Positions 56,808-64,000 of a DNA stretch of 64,000 nucleotides are shown here, piece after piece (positions within the stretch are counted from its first letter, which is position 1; the number at the start of each line of letters is the position of its first letter). The stretch is from Bradyrhizobium sp. SK17. Its GTDB lineage: Bacteria > Pseudomonadota > Alphaproteobacteria > Rhizobiales > Xanthobacteraceae. The notes under the pieces are model-generated. The model saw only the letters and a list, made by a program, of their open reading frames with translations, searched no databases and was not told where the DNA came from. Location: NCBI RefSeq assembly GCF_002831585.1, contig NZ_CP025113.1, positions 1,178,001-1,242,000 of the forward strand. Direction: 5' to 3'. Both the position numbers and the translations under genes were made by a program.

Positions 56808-57889
56808 TGGCCAACGTCACGCTGCGCAGCGTCCGCAAGACCTATCCCGGCGGCTTCGAGGCCATCAAGGGCGTCGATGTCGACGTCGGCGACGGACAGT
56901 TCTGCGTGCTGGTCGGTCCTTCCGGCTGCGGCAAGTCCACGCTGCTGCGCATGGTCGCGGGGCTCGAGACCATCACCGGCGGCGAGATCGACATCGGCGG
57001 CCGCGTCGTCAACCAGGTCGAGCCGGCCGATCGCGACATCGCGATGGTGTTCCAGAACTATGCGCTCTATCCGCATATGAGCGTCTACAACAACATGGCC
57101 TACGGCCTGCGCAACCGCGGCATGGCCGAGGCCGAGATCAAGACCCGGGTCGAGGAAGCTGCGCGCGTGCTCGAGCTGTCGCCGATGCTGGAGCGCAAGC
57201 CGCGGCAGCTTTCCGGCGGCCAGCGCCAGCGCGTCGCGATGGGCCGCGCCATCGTGCGCCAGCCGAAAGTGTTCCTGTTCGACGAGCCGCTGTCGAACCT
57301 CGACGCCAAGCTGCGCATCGCGATGCGGGTCGAGATCCGCAAGCTGCAACGCCGGCTCAACACCACCTCGATCTACGTCACCCACGACCAGCTCGAGGCG
57401 ATGACGCTGGCCGACATCCTGGTGGTGATGAATGGCGGCCAGGTCGAGCAGATCGGCAATCCGCTGGAGATCTACCAGAAGCCGGCGACCACCTTCGTCG
57501 CCTCCTTCATCGGCGCCCCGCCGATGAACCTGATGCCGCTGCGTTCGGACGAGCTGACGTCCCAGATCACGGGTGCCGATGGTGCCGGTATCGTCGGTAT
57601 CCGGCCGGAGGATTTCGTGATCTCCAGCGAGGCCGTACCGGACGGCGTCGCGCTCGGCCTGACGGTCGAGGCGATCGAGCATGTCGGCGCCGAGACCTTC
57701 GTCTATGGCAGCCGCCAGCGCGCGGAACAGGGCATTGCCGCCAATCCAGGCGAACTGCCGCCGGGGGAGGTCATCGTCCGGGTTCCCGGCGCCACCGGCC
57801 CTGCCATCGGCGAGCGGATCCGGGCGGTCGCGCCGCGCGACAAACTGCATCTATTTACCGCCGACGGCCGGAAGCGGGTCGCGGGGTAA
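56807..57889 (+). CDS. ugpC: sn-glycerol-3-phosphate ABC transporter ATP-binding protein UgpC
   Basis: 360 residues from ATG 56807. Walker [21 protein letters not shown]-loop [14 protein letters not shown], signature [18 protein letters not shown], Walker [17 protein letters not shown] and His in [16 protein letters not shown]-terminal OB-fold (TOBE) domain from about 240 carries GIRPEDF. Powers the UgpAE channel; last gene of ugpBAEC. Confidence 0.96.
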   Translation: MANVTLRSVRKTYPGGFEAIKGVDVDVGDGQFCVLVGPSGCGKSTLLRMVAGLETITGGEIDIGGRVVNQVEPADRDIAMVFQNYALYPHMSVYNNMAYGLRNRGMAEAEIKTRVEEAARVLELSPMLERKPRQLSGGQRQRVAMGRAIVRQPKVFLFDEPLSNLDAKLRIAMRVEIRKLQRRLNTTSIYVTHDQLEAMTLADILVVMNGGQVEQIGNPLEIYQKPATTFVASFIGAPPMNLMPLRSDELTSQITGADGAGIVGIRPEDFVISSEAVPDGVALGLTVEAIEHVGAETFVYGSRQRAEQGIAANPGELPPGEVIVRVPGATGPAIGERIRAVAPRDKLHLFTADGRKRVAG

Positions 57890-57983
57890 CCGATCGGGAA
57901 GAATTTGCTCCCATGTTGCGGGCGTTTAGGCTGGTTTCGGGGCTGCTTGAACGCTATCCAGATCGCCCCCATATCCCTCACTG

Positions 57984-58059
57984 ACCGGAGGCCAGACGGC
58001 CCGCCGGTTGCATGGGGCGCCGCAAGGGCCCCTCAAAGTCGCTTCGAGAGGACTTTGTA
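57984..58059 (+). promoter_or_regulatory. candidate ROSE-like RNA thermometer in the hsp20 leader
   Basis: Successive hairpins in the leader: ACCGG / CCGGT (57984-58008) with inner GGCC pairs, GGGGC / GCCCC (58014-58032), and CAAAGTC / GACTTTG (58034-58057) whose loop and right arm hold the ribosome site AGAGGA, two bases before the ATG. ROSE elements with this layout control small heat shock genes in Bradyrhizobium. No probing or alignment was possible. Confidence 0.5.
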
Positions 58060-58485
58060 ATGTCTCGTGTTCCATCGTTGTCCAGTCCGTTCCTTCTGGG
58101 ATTCGACGAGATCGAGCGTGCGCTCGACCGCGTCGTGAAGGGCGCTGACGGCTATCCTCCGTACAACATCGAGCGGTGCGACCGGTCCAACGGCCAGCCT
58201 GAACGGCTTCGCATCACGTTGGCGGTAGCGGGCTTCACCCGCGACCAACTCGATGTAACGATTGAGGAAAACCAGCTCGTCATCCGCGGCCGCCAGCAGG
58301 ACGACAAGGCTCGGCAATACATCCATCGCGGCATCGCCGCGCGCCACTTCCAGCGCACCTTCGTGCTGGCGGAGGGGATGCAGGTGCTGGGCGCGGATCT
58401 GAAGAACGGGTTGTTGTCGATTGACCTGGCCAGGCCGGAACCTGAACGGGTCATTAAGACAATCGCTATCAATGAGCACGAATAA
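58060..58485 (+). CDS. small heat shock protein (Hsp20/alpha-crystallin family)
   Basis: 141 residues from ATG 58060. N-terminal SLSSPFLLGFDEIERALDRV, alpha-crystallin domain with LRITLAVAGFTRDQLDVTIE, QLVIRGRQ and ARHFQRTFVLAEGMQVLGAD, then GLLSIDLARPEPE. An ATP-independent holdase for unfolding proteins. Followed 50 bp later by a DUF1150 gene, a common alphaproteobacterial pair. The leader may be a heat-sensing RNA. Confidence 0.93.
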   Translation: MSRVPSLSSPFLLGFDEIERALDRVVKGADGYPPYNIERCDRSNGQPERLRITLAVAGFTRDQLDVTIEENQLVIRGRQQDDKARQYIHRGIAARHFQRTFVLAEGMQVLGADLKNGLLSIDLARPEPERVIKTIAINEHE

Positions 58486-58535
58486 TAGAAACAAGGAGCG
58501 GACTCGACCGCTTGTCTGACTGAGGAGTCGAGACC

Positions 58536-58802
58536 ATGAGTGAAGCAAACATCATCTTCCAATCCGACAGCGTGACGCCGGAAGCGCTGGCCCATCTGGG
58601 TGAGGGTCATATCGCCTATGTGAAGCAGGTCCGTTCCGAGGACGTGCCCGACCTCTTTCCGCAGGCGCCGAAGATCGCGCCGGGCCTCAAGCTGTTCGCA
58701 TTGCATGCCGCCGACGGCACGCCGATCATGCTGACTGACAGCCGCGAAGCCGCGATCGCCAACGCCTGGAGCAACGAGTTGCAGGCCGTCAGCGTCCACT
58801 GA
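58536..58802 (+). CDS. DUF1150 family protein
   Basis: 88 residues. Recognised by HLGEGHIAYVKQVRSEDV, LKLFALHAADGTPIMLTDSR and EAAIANAWSNELQAVSVH. Function unknown; usually next to hsp20, so a part in the heat response is plausible. GAGGAG lies upstream of the start. Confidence 0.87.
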   Translation: MSEANIIFQSDSVTPEALAHLGEGHIAYVKQVRSEDVPDLFPQAPKIAPGLKLFALHAADGTPIMLTDSREAAIANAWSNELQAVSVH

Positions 58803-58969
58803 CACGCTGCTGACGCGACATCCGCGAGTTCAGATGCGCGGGCATGCCTCGACACCGAGGCGGCCCGCGCATTTTTTATGGCGACCAGGCGGTACGCCAC
58901 AATTGCGCTTCGGCCGATCCATTAACGAAGTCCGCGGTAACCTCGCTGATCCGTTGCCTGCGGTGCACG

Positions 58970-59440
58970 ATGCTCATGATCAGTCGATCGTCCAGCTGGG
59001 GTCTCTGCTTCGGTGGGTTGGCCGCGCTTGTCGTGGCCCTCCTTCTCACCCTGACCTGGTCGAGTAAGTCGGGCGCCGGCAGCTTGATCATGTTGCTGGT
59101 GATGTTCGTGCCCGCCGTCACCATCATGGGCGGCCTCGTCGGCGGCGTTCTGTTCGGCCTGGTCGGCGTCATCATTGCGCTCAGCGGGCATCGCATCGAG
59201 GCATCCCCGCTCAGTTATGCGCTCCTGGGAGGCCTGCTTTCGCTGGGGGTGCTGGTGCCGTACGCGTCCTGGGTGGCGAACGGACTGGTTCCGGCGCTGC
59301 AAGGACGGCAGGGCGTTCATGTCCTGCTGCCCACTGCGTTCCTGCCAGTTGTGATCGTCGGCTTTCTCGTCGGAGCGAAAGTGGCGTTGGCAAACGCGCG
59401 GGCCGTTCCACCGCCGCTCGAAGGCGGGTCTCGCAGCTAG
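58970..59440 (+). CDS. small membrane protein of unknown function
   Basis: 156 residues from ATG 58970 (MLMISRSSSWGLCFGGLAAL). Four hydrophobic segments: LCFGGLAALVVALLLTLTW, LIMLLVMFVPAVTIMGGLVG, GGLLSLGVLVPYASWVANG and LPTAFLPVVIVGFLVGAKVA. No recognised domain. A start at 58844 would add a region that does not look like protein. Followed by an RptB repeat. Confidence 0.6.
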   Translation: MLMISRSSSWGLCFGGLAALVVALLLTLTWSSKSGAGSLIMLLVMFVPAVTIMGGLVGGVLFGLVGVIIALSGHRIEASPLSYALLGGLLSLGVLVPYASWVANGLVPALQGRQGVHVLLPTAFLPVVIVGFLVGAKVALANARAVPPPLEGGSRS

Positions 59441-59518
59441 AGCACGATGAGATCAGGTTGAATCGTCATCGCGCTCTCGCATCTTGTTTGCGCATGATCT
59501 TTCCGGATCATGCTCTAG
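59440..59518. repeat. RptB intergenic repeat, copy 2
   Basis: Starts AGAGCACGATGAGATCAGG and ends GATCTTTCCGGATCATGCTC; AGAGCA / TGCTCT close the element and GCATGATC-TTTCCG-GATCATGC is a strong 8-bp hairpin. Compare 21837-21915. Non-coding, between convergent small genes. Confidence 0.75.
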
Positions 59519-59556
59519 GCCGCCAGCAACCGCTGGCCGAAATGGCTCACAAACCT

Positions 59557-59895
59557 TCAATCAGACTTCAATGCGGGGAGCATCGGGCTCATGCTGAGCT
59601 GCACCTCGCCGGGAACGCTGTAGTCGCGCATCAGCGAGCGAGTGTTGCGCAGCCCGCACGCCTCCCGCTGCACCACGAACATCCAGAGCGCATGACCGGC
59701 CTCTCGCACCAGGACACGGCGCGCCTGTTGCGCAGGCGCCTCGGCGCGCGGTTGATCGGCATCGAATTCGCGCAGCCTGGCGAGCGCCTGTTCCAGCGCC
59801 CGGCCCATGCGTCCGAGCGCGCTCGCCCGCTCCTCGGCAAGCTCGTAGGCGAGAACGTCGATGGGAACACGATCAAGGCGAAAATCGCGGGACAT
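59557..59895 (-). CDS. hypothetical protein, probably DUF6665 family
   Basis: 112 residues from ATG 59895 (MSRDFRLDRVPIDVLAYELA); a start at 59931 is possible. Helical: ASALGRMGRALEQALARLRE, then VLVREAGHALWMFVVQREAC and RDYSVPGEVQLSM. No signal peptide or catalytic motif. The family name is from memory and uncertain; function unknown. Confidence 0.7.
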   Translation of the reverse strand: MSRDFRLDRVPIDVLAYELAEERASALGRMGRALEQALARLREFDADQPRAEAPAQQARRVLVREAGHALWMFVVQREACGLRNTRSLMRDYSVPGEVQLSMSPMLPALKSD

Positions 59896-59971
59896 CAGCC
59901 ATCCCTGGTTCGCACGCGCATTGTTGCGCACGACCGTCTTCTGGCCTCAGCGGCGGGTTGTCAATACACGT

Positions 59972-61495
59972 TCAGGCCAGCCGCGCGCGGATGTCGGGCT
60001 TCAGCACCTTGCCGACCTTGGAACGCGGCAGATCGTTCCAGACCTCGATCTGCTTCGGCGTCTTGATGCTGCCGATCTGTTGCTTGACGAAGGCCGCAAG
60101 CGCCGTCGCATCGACGGTTTGGCCCGCGCGCGGCTGCACGACGGCGACGATGCGCTCGCCCCATTTGTCGTCGGGCAACCCGATCACGGCGCAATCCTGC
60201 ACCGCCTCATGGGCACGCAACGCATTCTCGACCTCGATCGAATAGACGTTGAAGCCGCCGGTGATGATCATGTCCTTGGCGCGGTCGACGATATAGAGAT
60301 AGCCGTCACCGTCGATGTAGCCGATATCGCCGGTGTGGTGCCAGCCATGCACCGAGGCCTCGCGCGTCGCCTCCGGGTTCTTGTAGTAGCCGTCCATGAC
60401 CAGCGAGCCCCGCACCACGATCTCGCCGCGCGATCCCGCAGGCAGCAGCTTGCCGTCGCCATCCATGATGCCGGCCTGCACCAGCGGGCCGATCCGCCCG
60501 GCGGAAGACAGCCGCTCCATCGCGATCGTGCCGTCGGCATTGTAGTGATCGGCAGGCGGCATCATCGAGATCATCATCGGCGCCTCGGTCTGACCGAACA
60601 GCTGCGCCATCGGCCCGATCCGCTTCAACGCTTCCGCGAGCCGCGTCGCCGAGATCGGCGCGGCGCCATACCAGAAGCATTGCAGCGAACCGAGACTGGC
60701 GCGATCGAGGCCGGGATGATCGAGCAGCATGTAGATCACGGTCGGCGGCAGGAACGTGTGCGTGACGCGGTGGTAGGCGATCAGGGCGAGGAACTCTTCG
60801 ATGTCGGGATGGTGCATGATCACGACGCGGCCACCGAGCGTCATGATCGGAAAACACAGTACACCGGCGGCATGGGTCAGCGGCGCCAGCGCGAGATAGA
60901 CCGGGCGGCCCTTGAACGGATAGCCCATCAGGGTCAGCGCGGTCATCGCCTCGATGTTGCGCCCCGACAGCATCACGCCCTTGGGCTTGCCGGTGGTGCC
61001 GCCGGTGCCGGGGATCATCGCGAGGTCGTCGATCGTGTCGCGCTGGTAGGGATCGTCGGCGAGACCGCCGAGCCAATGATCGAATGACGGCGCGAACGGC
61101 AGCTCGGTATCGAGGCAGACCAGCGTGCGCAGCTTGGGCAGATCCCGCCTGACGGCCTCGACCATCGGCGCAAAGCTGGAATGAAACAGCAGCAGGCTGC
61201 AATCGAACTGGTCGAGGATGAACTTGTTCTCGGTCGCCTCGTTGCGCGGATTGATCGGGCACCACACGGCGGCGGCGCGCGAGATGCCGAACACGCAGGC
61301 GAACGCAATCGGATCGTTGCCGGACAGGATCGCGACCTTCTCGCCGGGAGCGATGGCGGACCGTTCGAGCCCGCGCGCGATCCGGAAGCTCAGCCCTTGC
61401 ACCTCGCCGTAGCTGAGGTCGCGGCCGTCCATCGTAAGACACGGCGCGTCGGGGCCGAGTGAAGCACCCTTGTCGAGGTAATCGATGAAGCGCAT
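59972..61495 (-). CDS. class I adenylate-forming enzyme (acyl-CoA synthetase/ligase)
   Basis: 507 residues from ATG 61495 (MRFIDYLDKGASLGPDAPCL). Activates a carboxylic acid as acyl-AMP and then forms the CoA thioester. P-loop-like motif IPGTGGTTGKPKGVML, LFGQTEAPMM (A5), YKNPEATREASVHGWHHTGD (A7), VDRAKDMIITGGFNVYSIEV (A8) and catalytic Lys in RSKVGKVLKPD. The substrate cannot be inferred. Same strand as the saccharopine-dehydrogenase-like and SDR genes upstream; an RptA repeat lies between. Confidence 0.9.
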   Translation of the reverse strand: MRFIDYLDKGASLGPDAPCLTMDGRDLSYGEVQGLSFRIARGLERSAIAPGEKVAILSGNDPIAFACVFGISRAAAVWCPINPRNEATENKFILDQFDCSLLLFHSSFAPMVEAVRRDLPKLRTLVCLDTELPFAPSFDHWLGGLADDPYQRDTIDDLAMIPGTGGTTGKPKGVMLSGRNIEAMTALTLMGYPFKGRPVYLALAPLTHAAGVLCFPIMTLGGRVVIMHHPDIEEFLALIAYHRVTHTFLPPTVIYMLLDHPGLDRASLGSLQCFWYGAAPISATRLAEALKRIGPMAQLFGQTEAPMMISMMPPADHYNADGTIAMERLSSAGRIGPLVQAGIMDGDGKLLPAGSRGEIVVRGSLVMDGYYKNPEATREASVHGWHHTGDIGYIDGDGYLYIVDRAKDMIITGGFNVYSIEVENALRAHEAVQDCAVIGLPDDKWGERIVAVVQPRAGQTVDATALAAFVKQQIGSIKTPKQIEVWNDLPRSKVGKVLKPDIRARLA

Positions 61496-61551
61496 GGCTG
61501 ACCTCGCGGGAGGGAGGCGGGTGACGCGCGACTGCATCACCCGCCGATCGT

Positions 61552-61639
61552 ACGTTTTCGAGCGAGCGGACACCGGTCCGCTTGACGAAAACGCTTCAGG
61601 GAACGAAGGGCCGAGCCCCGATCCGATCGGGGCTCGAGC
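61552..61639. repeat. RptA repeat, copy 4
   Basis: TACGTTTTCGAGCGAGCGGA then CACCGGTCCGCTTGACGAAA and ACGC; the inner stem is AGCGGAC / GTCCGCTT, changed on both sides relative to copy 1. Tail hairpin GAGCCCCGAT-CCG-ATCGGGGCTC (61613-61635). Confidence 0.85.
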
Positions 61640-62770
61640 TCAATCTTGCACGGTCAGCACCGGCTTGCTGACCAGGCCGAAGCTGCGCAATTGCCCGAGC
61701 AGCTCGTGATGGCCGAACGCCTGGCAGCCGGAGGCGAAGCCGACGCGCTTGGGCGGTTGCTGCACCAGATGCGCGGCAGCATAGGCTTGCAGCAGGCCGG
61801 TCTGCTTGTAGTTGCTGTTGCCGTTGATGACGCAGTGCGCGCGCCCCAGCGGGCCGGAGGCATACACCGAATCCATCGACTTGTTGACGCGCGGGTTCTC
61901 GCGCGGCGGCATGGTGTTCATCACGCTGGCCGCGGTCTGCACCAGCGCGGCGTAGCGCTCGTCGGGCTTCATGTCCTTGGTTGCGTCGAGCGCTGCGGCG
62001 ACGATCTGCGGCACGCCCAGCATCAGCGCACGGTTGAACACGCCGCCCAACACCTTCACGTTGGCGACCCGCGGATCGCGCTTGAACCAGACCGGGTGCG
62101 AGGTGCCGCCCCAGGGCAGCGCCAGCGCCAGTTCATGCTGGCCGGGGATGACGAGGTTGTAGAGGCCGGCATCGGGCTGATGCTCGACGTACTTGTTCTG
62201 CTCCAGATAGTAGGCTTTGCCCATCGCGGCGTTGACCAGGATGGTCTGCGTCGAGGCGATGGTCGGGCTGCCGCCCCAGAACACGGCGATATCGAGCGTG
62301 TCGAGGCCGGGCGTTTCCAGACAGAGCTGCGCGGCGATTTCGCCTGTCGTGTACATCTGCGCGATGCCCGGCGCCAGCAGCAGGCCGGCATTGCCGAACT
62401 TGGTGCCGAACTCCTGCTCGAGCGTGATCAGCCAGTCCTGTTCGCCGGTCGTGTCGGTGTAGTGGCACTTGGCAGCGAGGCAAGCCTGCACCACCTCGAC
62501 GCCGAACTTGGCGAACGGGCCCACGGTGTTGAGCACCACCGAGGCGCCCTTGAACAGTTCAGTCAGCGCGGCCACGGTGTGCGGCACCGTCACCACCTCG
62601 TAGTCGGCGGTCTCGATGCCGGCCACGTTCGACTTCATCGCGGCGTTGAGCTTCTCGGCGCTGCGGCCGGCGGCGATGAAGGGGATGTTGTACTCGCGCA
62701 GATATTCGCAGACCAGCCGGCCGGTATAGCCGGACGCGCCATAGACGATGACGGGTTTCTTCTCGCTCAT
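61640..62770 (-). CDS. saccharopine dehydrogenase family protein
   Basis: 376 residues. N-terminal Rossmann domain VIVYGASGYTGRLVCEYLRE with GASVVLNTVGPFAKFGVEVV, then CHYTDTTGEQDWL, typical of the saccharopine-dehydrogenase-like (SCCPDH-type) oxidoreductases rather than lysine-pathway enzymes. Substrate unknown. Probably in one operon with the SDR gene upstream and the acyl-CoA synthetase downstream, suggesting breakdown of some acid or steroid-like compound (inference). Confidence 0.82.
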   Translation of the reverse strand: MSEKKPVIVYGASGYTGRLVCEYLREYNIPFIAAGRSAEKLNAAMKSNVAGIETADYEVVTVPHTVAALTELFKGASVVLNTVGPFAKFGVEVVQACLAAKCHYTDTTGEQDWLITLEQEFGTKFGNAGLLLAPGIAQMYTTGEIAAQLCLETPGLDTLDIAVFWGGSPTIASTQTILVNAAMGKAYYLEQNKYVEHQPDAGLYNLVIPGQHELALALPWGGTSHPVWFKRDPRVANVKVLGGVFNRALMLGVPQIVAAALDATKDMKPDERYAALVQTAASVMNTMPPRENPRVNKSMDSVYASGPLGRAHCVINGNSNYKQTGLLQAYAAAHLVQQPPKRVGFASGCQAFGHHELLGQLRSFGLVSKPVLTVQD

Positions 62771-62806
62771 TGCGATCCTCCGAAATGTTTGTTGTCGGCG
62801 CTGTTG

Positions 62807-63609
62807 CTACATGCCCATGCCGCCGTCGACCGGCAGGCCGATGCCGGTGATGAAGCGGGCATCGTTCGAGCACAGGAACACTGCGGCGTCGGCGATGTCG
62901 GAGACCTCGGCGAGCTTGCCGAGCGGCGTCTGCTCCACCACCGAGCCGACCGCGGCGTTGATGTCGGGCGCAAGGCCGATCTTCACGATGTCATTGGCGA
63001 GTTGCATGCCCATGTCGGTCGGGATCAGGCCGGGATAGATGCAGTTGACGCGCACGCCGTAGCCGAGCTTGCCGGCCTCCATCGCGCCGACGCGGGTCAT
63101 GCGATCGACCGCGGACTTGGTGCCGGAGTAGACCGCGATGCTCGGGAACGCGATCGTCGCCGCCACCGAGGCGATGTTGACGACGGCACCGCCCTTGCCT
63201 GCGGCTCCGCCCGGCCGCATCGCACGGAACGCGTGCTTCATGCCGAGCACGGTGCCGACGATGTTGACCTCGCACATGCGGCGCGCGTCCTCGGCCTTGA
63301 TGTCGGCGACCAGCGAGGTGATCTCGATGCCGGCATTGTTGATCAGGATGTCGAAGCCGCCGAGGGTCTCGACGGTGGCGGCGGCGGCCCGCTCCCATTG
63401 CGCGTCGTCGGTGACGTCGAGCTTGACGAAGCCGGTCTTCACCCCGGCCTTGGCGATCTCGGCGGCGCTGGCCTTGCCCGCATCATCGAGAATATCGCCG
63501 ATCATGATCGCGGCACCGGAGCGCGCCAGTGCCTGTGCGATCGCCGCGCCAATCCCCGGGCGCCGCCGGTGATCAGGGCTTTCCTGCCTTCAAGGCTCTT
63601 CCCACTCAT
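62807..63609 (-). pseudogene. SDR family oxidoreductase, frameshifted near its N-terminus
   Basis: Reading from ATG 63609 gives MSGKSLEGRKALITGGARG, then the frame breaks at about 63553-63562 (CCCCGGG run); one base is missing. The next frame continues AIMIGDILDDAGKASAAEIA and carries the rest of an SDR: LGGFDILINNAGIEI, active-site Ser in VNIASVAATIAF, Tyr-X3-Lys in YSGTKSAVDRM, YPGLIPTDMG and FITGIGLPVDGGMGM. Restoring one base rebuilds TGGARGIG and a roughly 267-residue enzyme. Either a sequencing error or a recent inactivation; the rest of the gene is intact. Confidence 0.85.
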
Positions 63610-63795
63610 GACGTAGTCCTCCCTTTGCTTGCCTTTGCTTGCTGATGTCTGGTGCTGCGGAGATCGGCAGTGCGGGCCGGCGGGCTTGCGCATTCTGAGC
63701 GCATGGATGGCCGCGGCCGGCGTCGGCGGGGCGCGGCATGGCGCGCCCCGGGCGGTGCATTTCCTCCTGTTTGTCGATTGGTCAGCCGTCTTGAC

Positions 63796-63869
63796 GGTTG
63801 TCCAAATTATTTGACCAACCCTCGTCCAGGAACTTGACACTTGTCAAGCCCGAATTTGACAAGTGTCAA
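63796..63869. promoter_or_regulatory. operator region with nested palindromes
   Basis: TTGACACTTGTCAA (63834-63847) and its exact reverse complement TTGACAAGTGTCAA (63856-63869), 8 bp apart; each is also a TTGACA-N2-TGTCAA palindrome. A separate inverted repeat GGTTGTCCAAAT / ATTTGACCAACC (10 of 12) is at 63796-63820. They lie in the 343-bp gap between the SDR operon and the next gene to the right, and probably bind a TetR/GntR-type regulator. Nothing else is seen at 63610-63795. Confidence 0.6.
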
Positions 63870-63952
63870 GGATGATGATGTGAAGGGATGGAGTGCGCCG
63901 CGGTCCGCGCGGTATAAAGATGTTCAGGGAAGAGACCGAGGAAAGGCACCGG

Positions 63953-64000
63953 ATGGCGCGGCATGCGACAGGAGCGGCCCAACGCGTGGCGGTAGCGGCC
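63953..64000 (+). CDS. start of a divergent gene, possibly the regulator (partial)
   Basis: ATG 63953 after GAGGAAAGG (63938-63946) opens MARHATGAAQRVAVAA up to the window edge; an in-frame ATG at 63920 is the alternative. Too short to identify. A basic, Ala-rich N-terminus and the divergent palindromes fit a TetR-type regulator of the SDR operon, which is inference. Confidence 0.4.
   Translation, partial: MARHATGAAQRVAVAA

Noticed and set aside
63502..63840. Separate 112-codon gene on the minus strand
   Set aside because: Only its MSGKSLEGRKALITGGARG part is protein-like, and this is the N-terminus of the frameshifted SDR; the preceding residues come from the promoter region.

Overview
The window is high-GC DNA from an alphaproteobacterium, almost certainly Bradyrhizobium or a very close relative (Nitrobacteraceae). 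The evidence is an Irr regulator of exactly 163 residues with the heme-regulatory Cys29-Pro30 and His117-119 known from B. japonicum Irr, the gene order fabA-fabB beside irr, the block aroA/cmk/rpsA/ihfB/lapA/trpFBA/accD/folC, the block divL/tsaE-amgK/murU/addB/addA/trxA, and several families of intergenic palindromic repeats typical of this group. It is a chromosomal, mostly housekeeping region. I see no insertion sequence, integrase, prophage or CRISPR array.

Layout. 1-9 kb: 3' end of pnp (with a frameshift at its last codons), exported superoxide dismutase, GNAT and GST genes, the unsaturated fatty acid operon fabA-fabB-fabV, divergent irr, an SH3 protein and a 2-hydroxyacid dehydrogenase. 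9-17 kb: divergent LysR/aldo-keto reductase, moeB, an exported protease-like protein, gamma-glutamyltransferase, then mutM with a GNAT gene. 17-22 kb: ubiE-ubiB, then coaBC and dut. CoaBC carries an N-terminal FitA-type ribbon-helix-helix domain, and a FitA-like palindrome lies just upstream. 22-37.6 kb: divL (phospho-acceptor His replaced by Tyr), tsaE-amgK fusion, PilZ protein, murU, an accessory insertion (DUF2891, transporter, LysR), addB, addA, trxA. 37.6-50 kb, minus strand: metallophosphoesterase, folC-accD-trpA-trpB-trpF, lapA, ihfB, sppA, rpsA, cmk-aroA. 50-64 kb: TIGR02300 acidic protein, tRNA-Ala(GGC) with an adjacent hairpin and GIY-YIG gene, ohrR/ohr, a CoA transferase, the ugpBAEC glycerol-3-phosphate ABC operon behind a candidate PHO box, hsp20-DUF1150, small unknowns, an acyl-CoA synthetase, a saccharopine-dehydrogenase-like protein, a frameshifted SDR gene, and the first codons of a probable divergent regulator.

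How genes work together. Many genes overlap by 4 bp (ATGA or GTGA), showing translationally coupled operons: ubiE-ubiB, coaBC-dut, divL-tsaE/amgK, trpF-trpB-trpA, accD-folC, aroA-cmk and ugpA-E-C. The most interesting candidate for undescribed biology is the CoaBC fusion. A coenzyme A biosynthesis enzyme with its own DNA-binding domain and a matching operator-like palindrome at its promoter suggests direct transcriptional autoregulation by a metabolic enzyme. Second-tier candidates are the tRNA-adjacent hairpin/GIY-YIG cassette, a GANTC cluster in front of divL, FabV standing where FabI is found in other rhizobia, and a dispersed repeat family whose copies show compensatory base changes in their stems.
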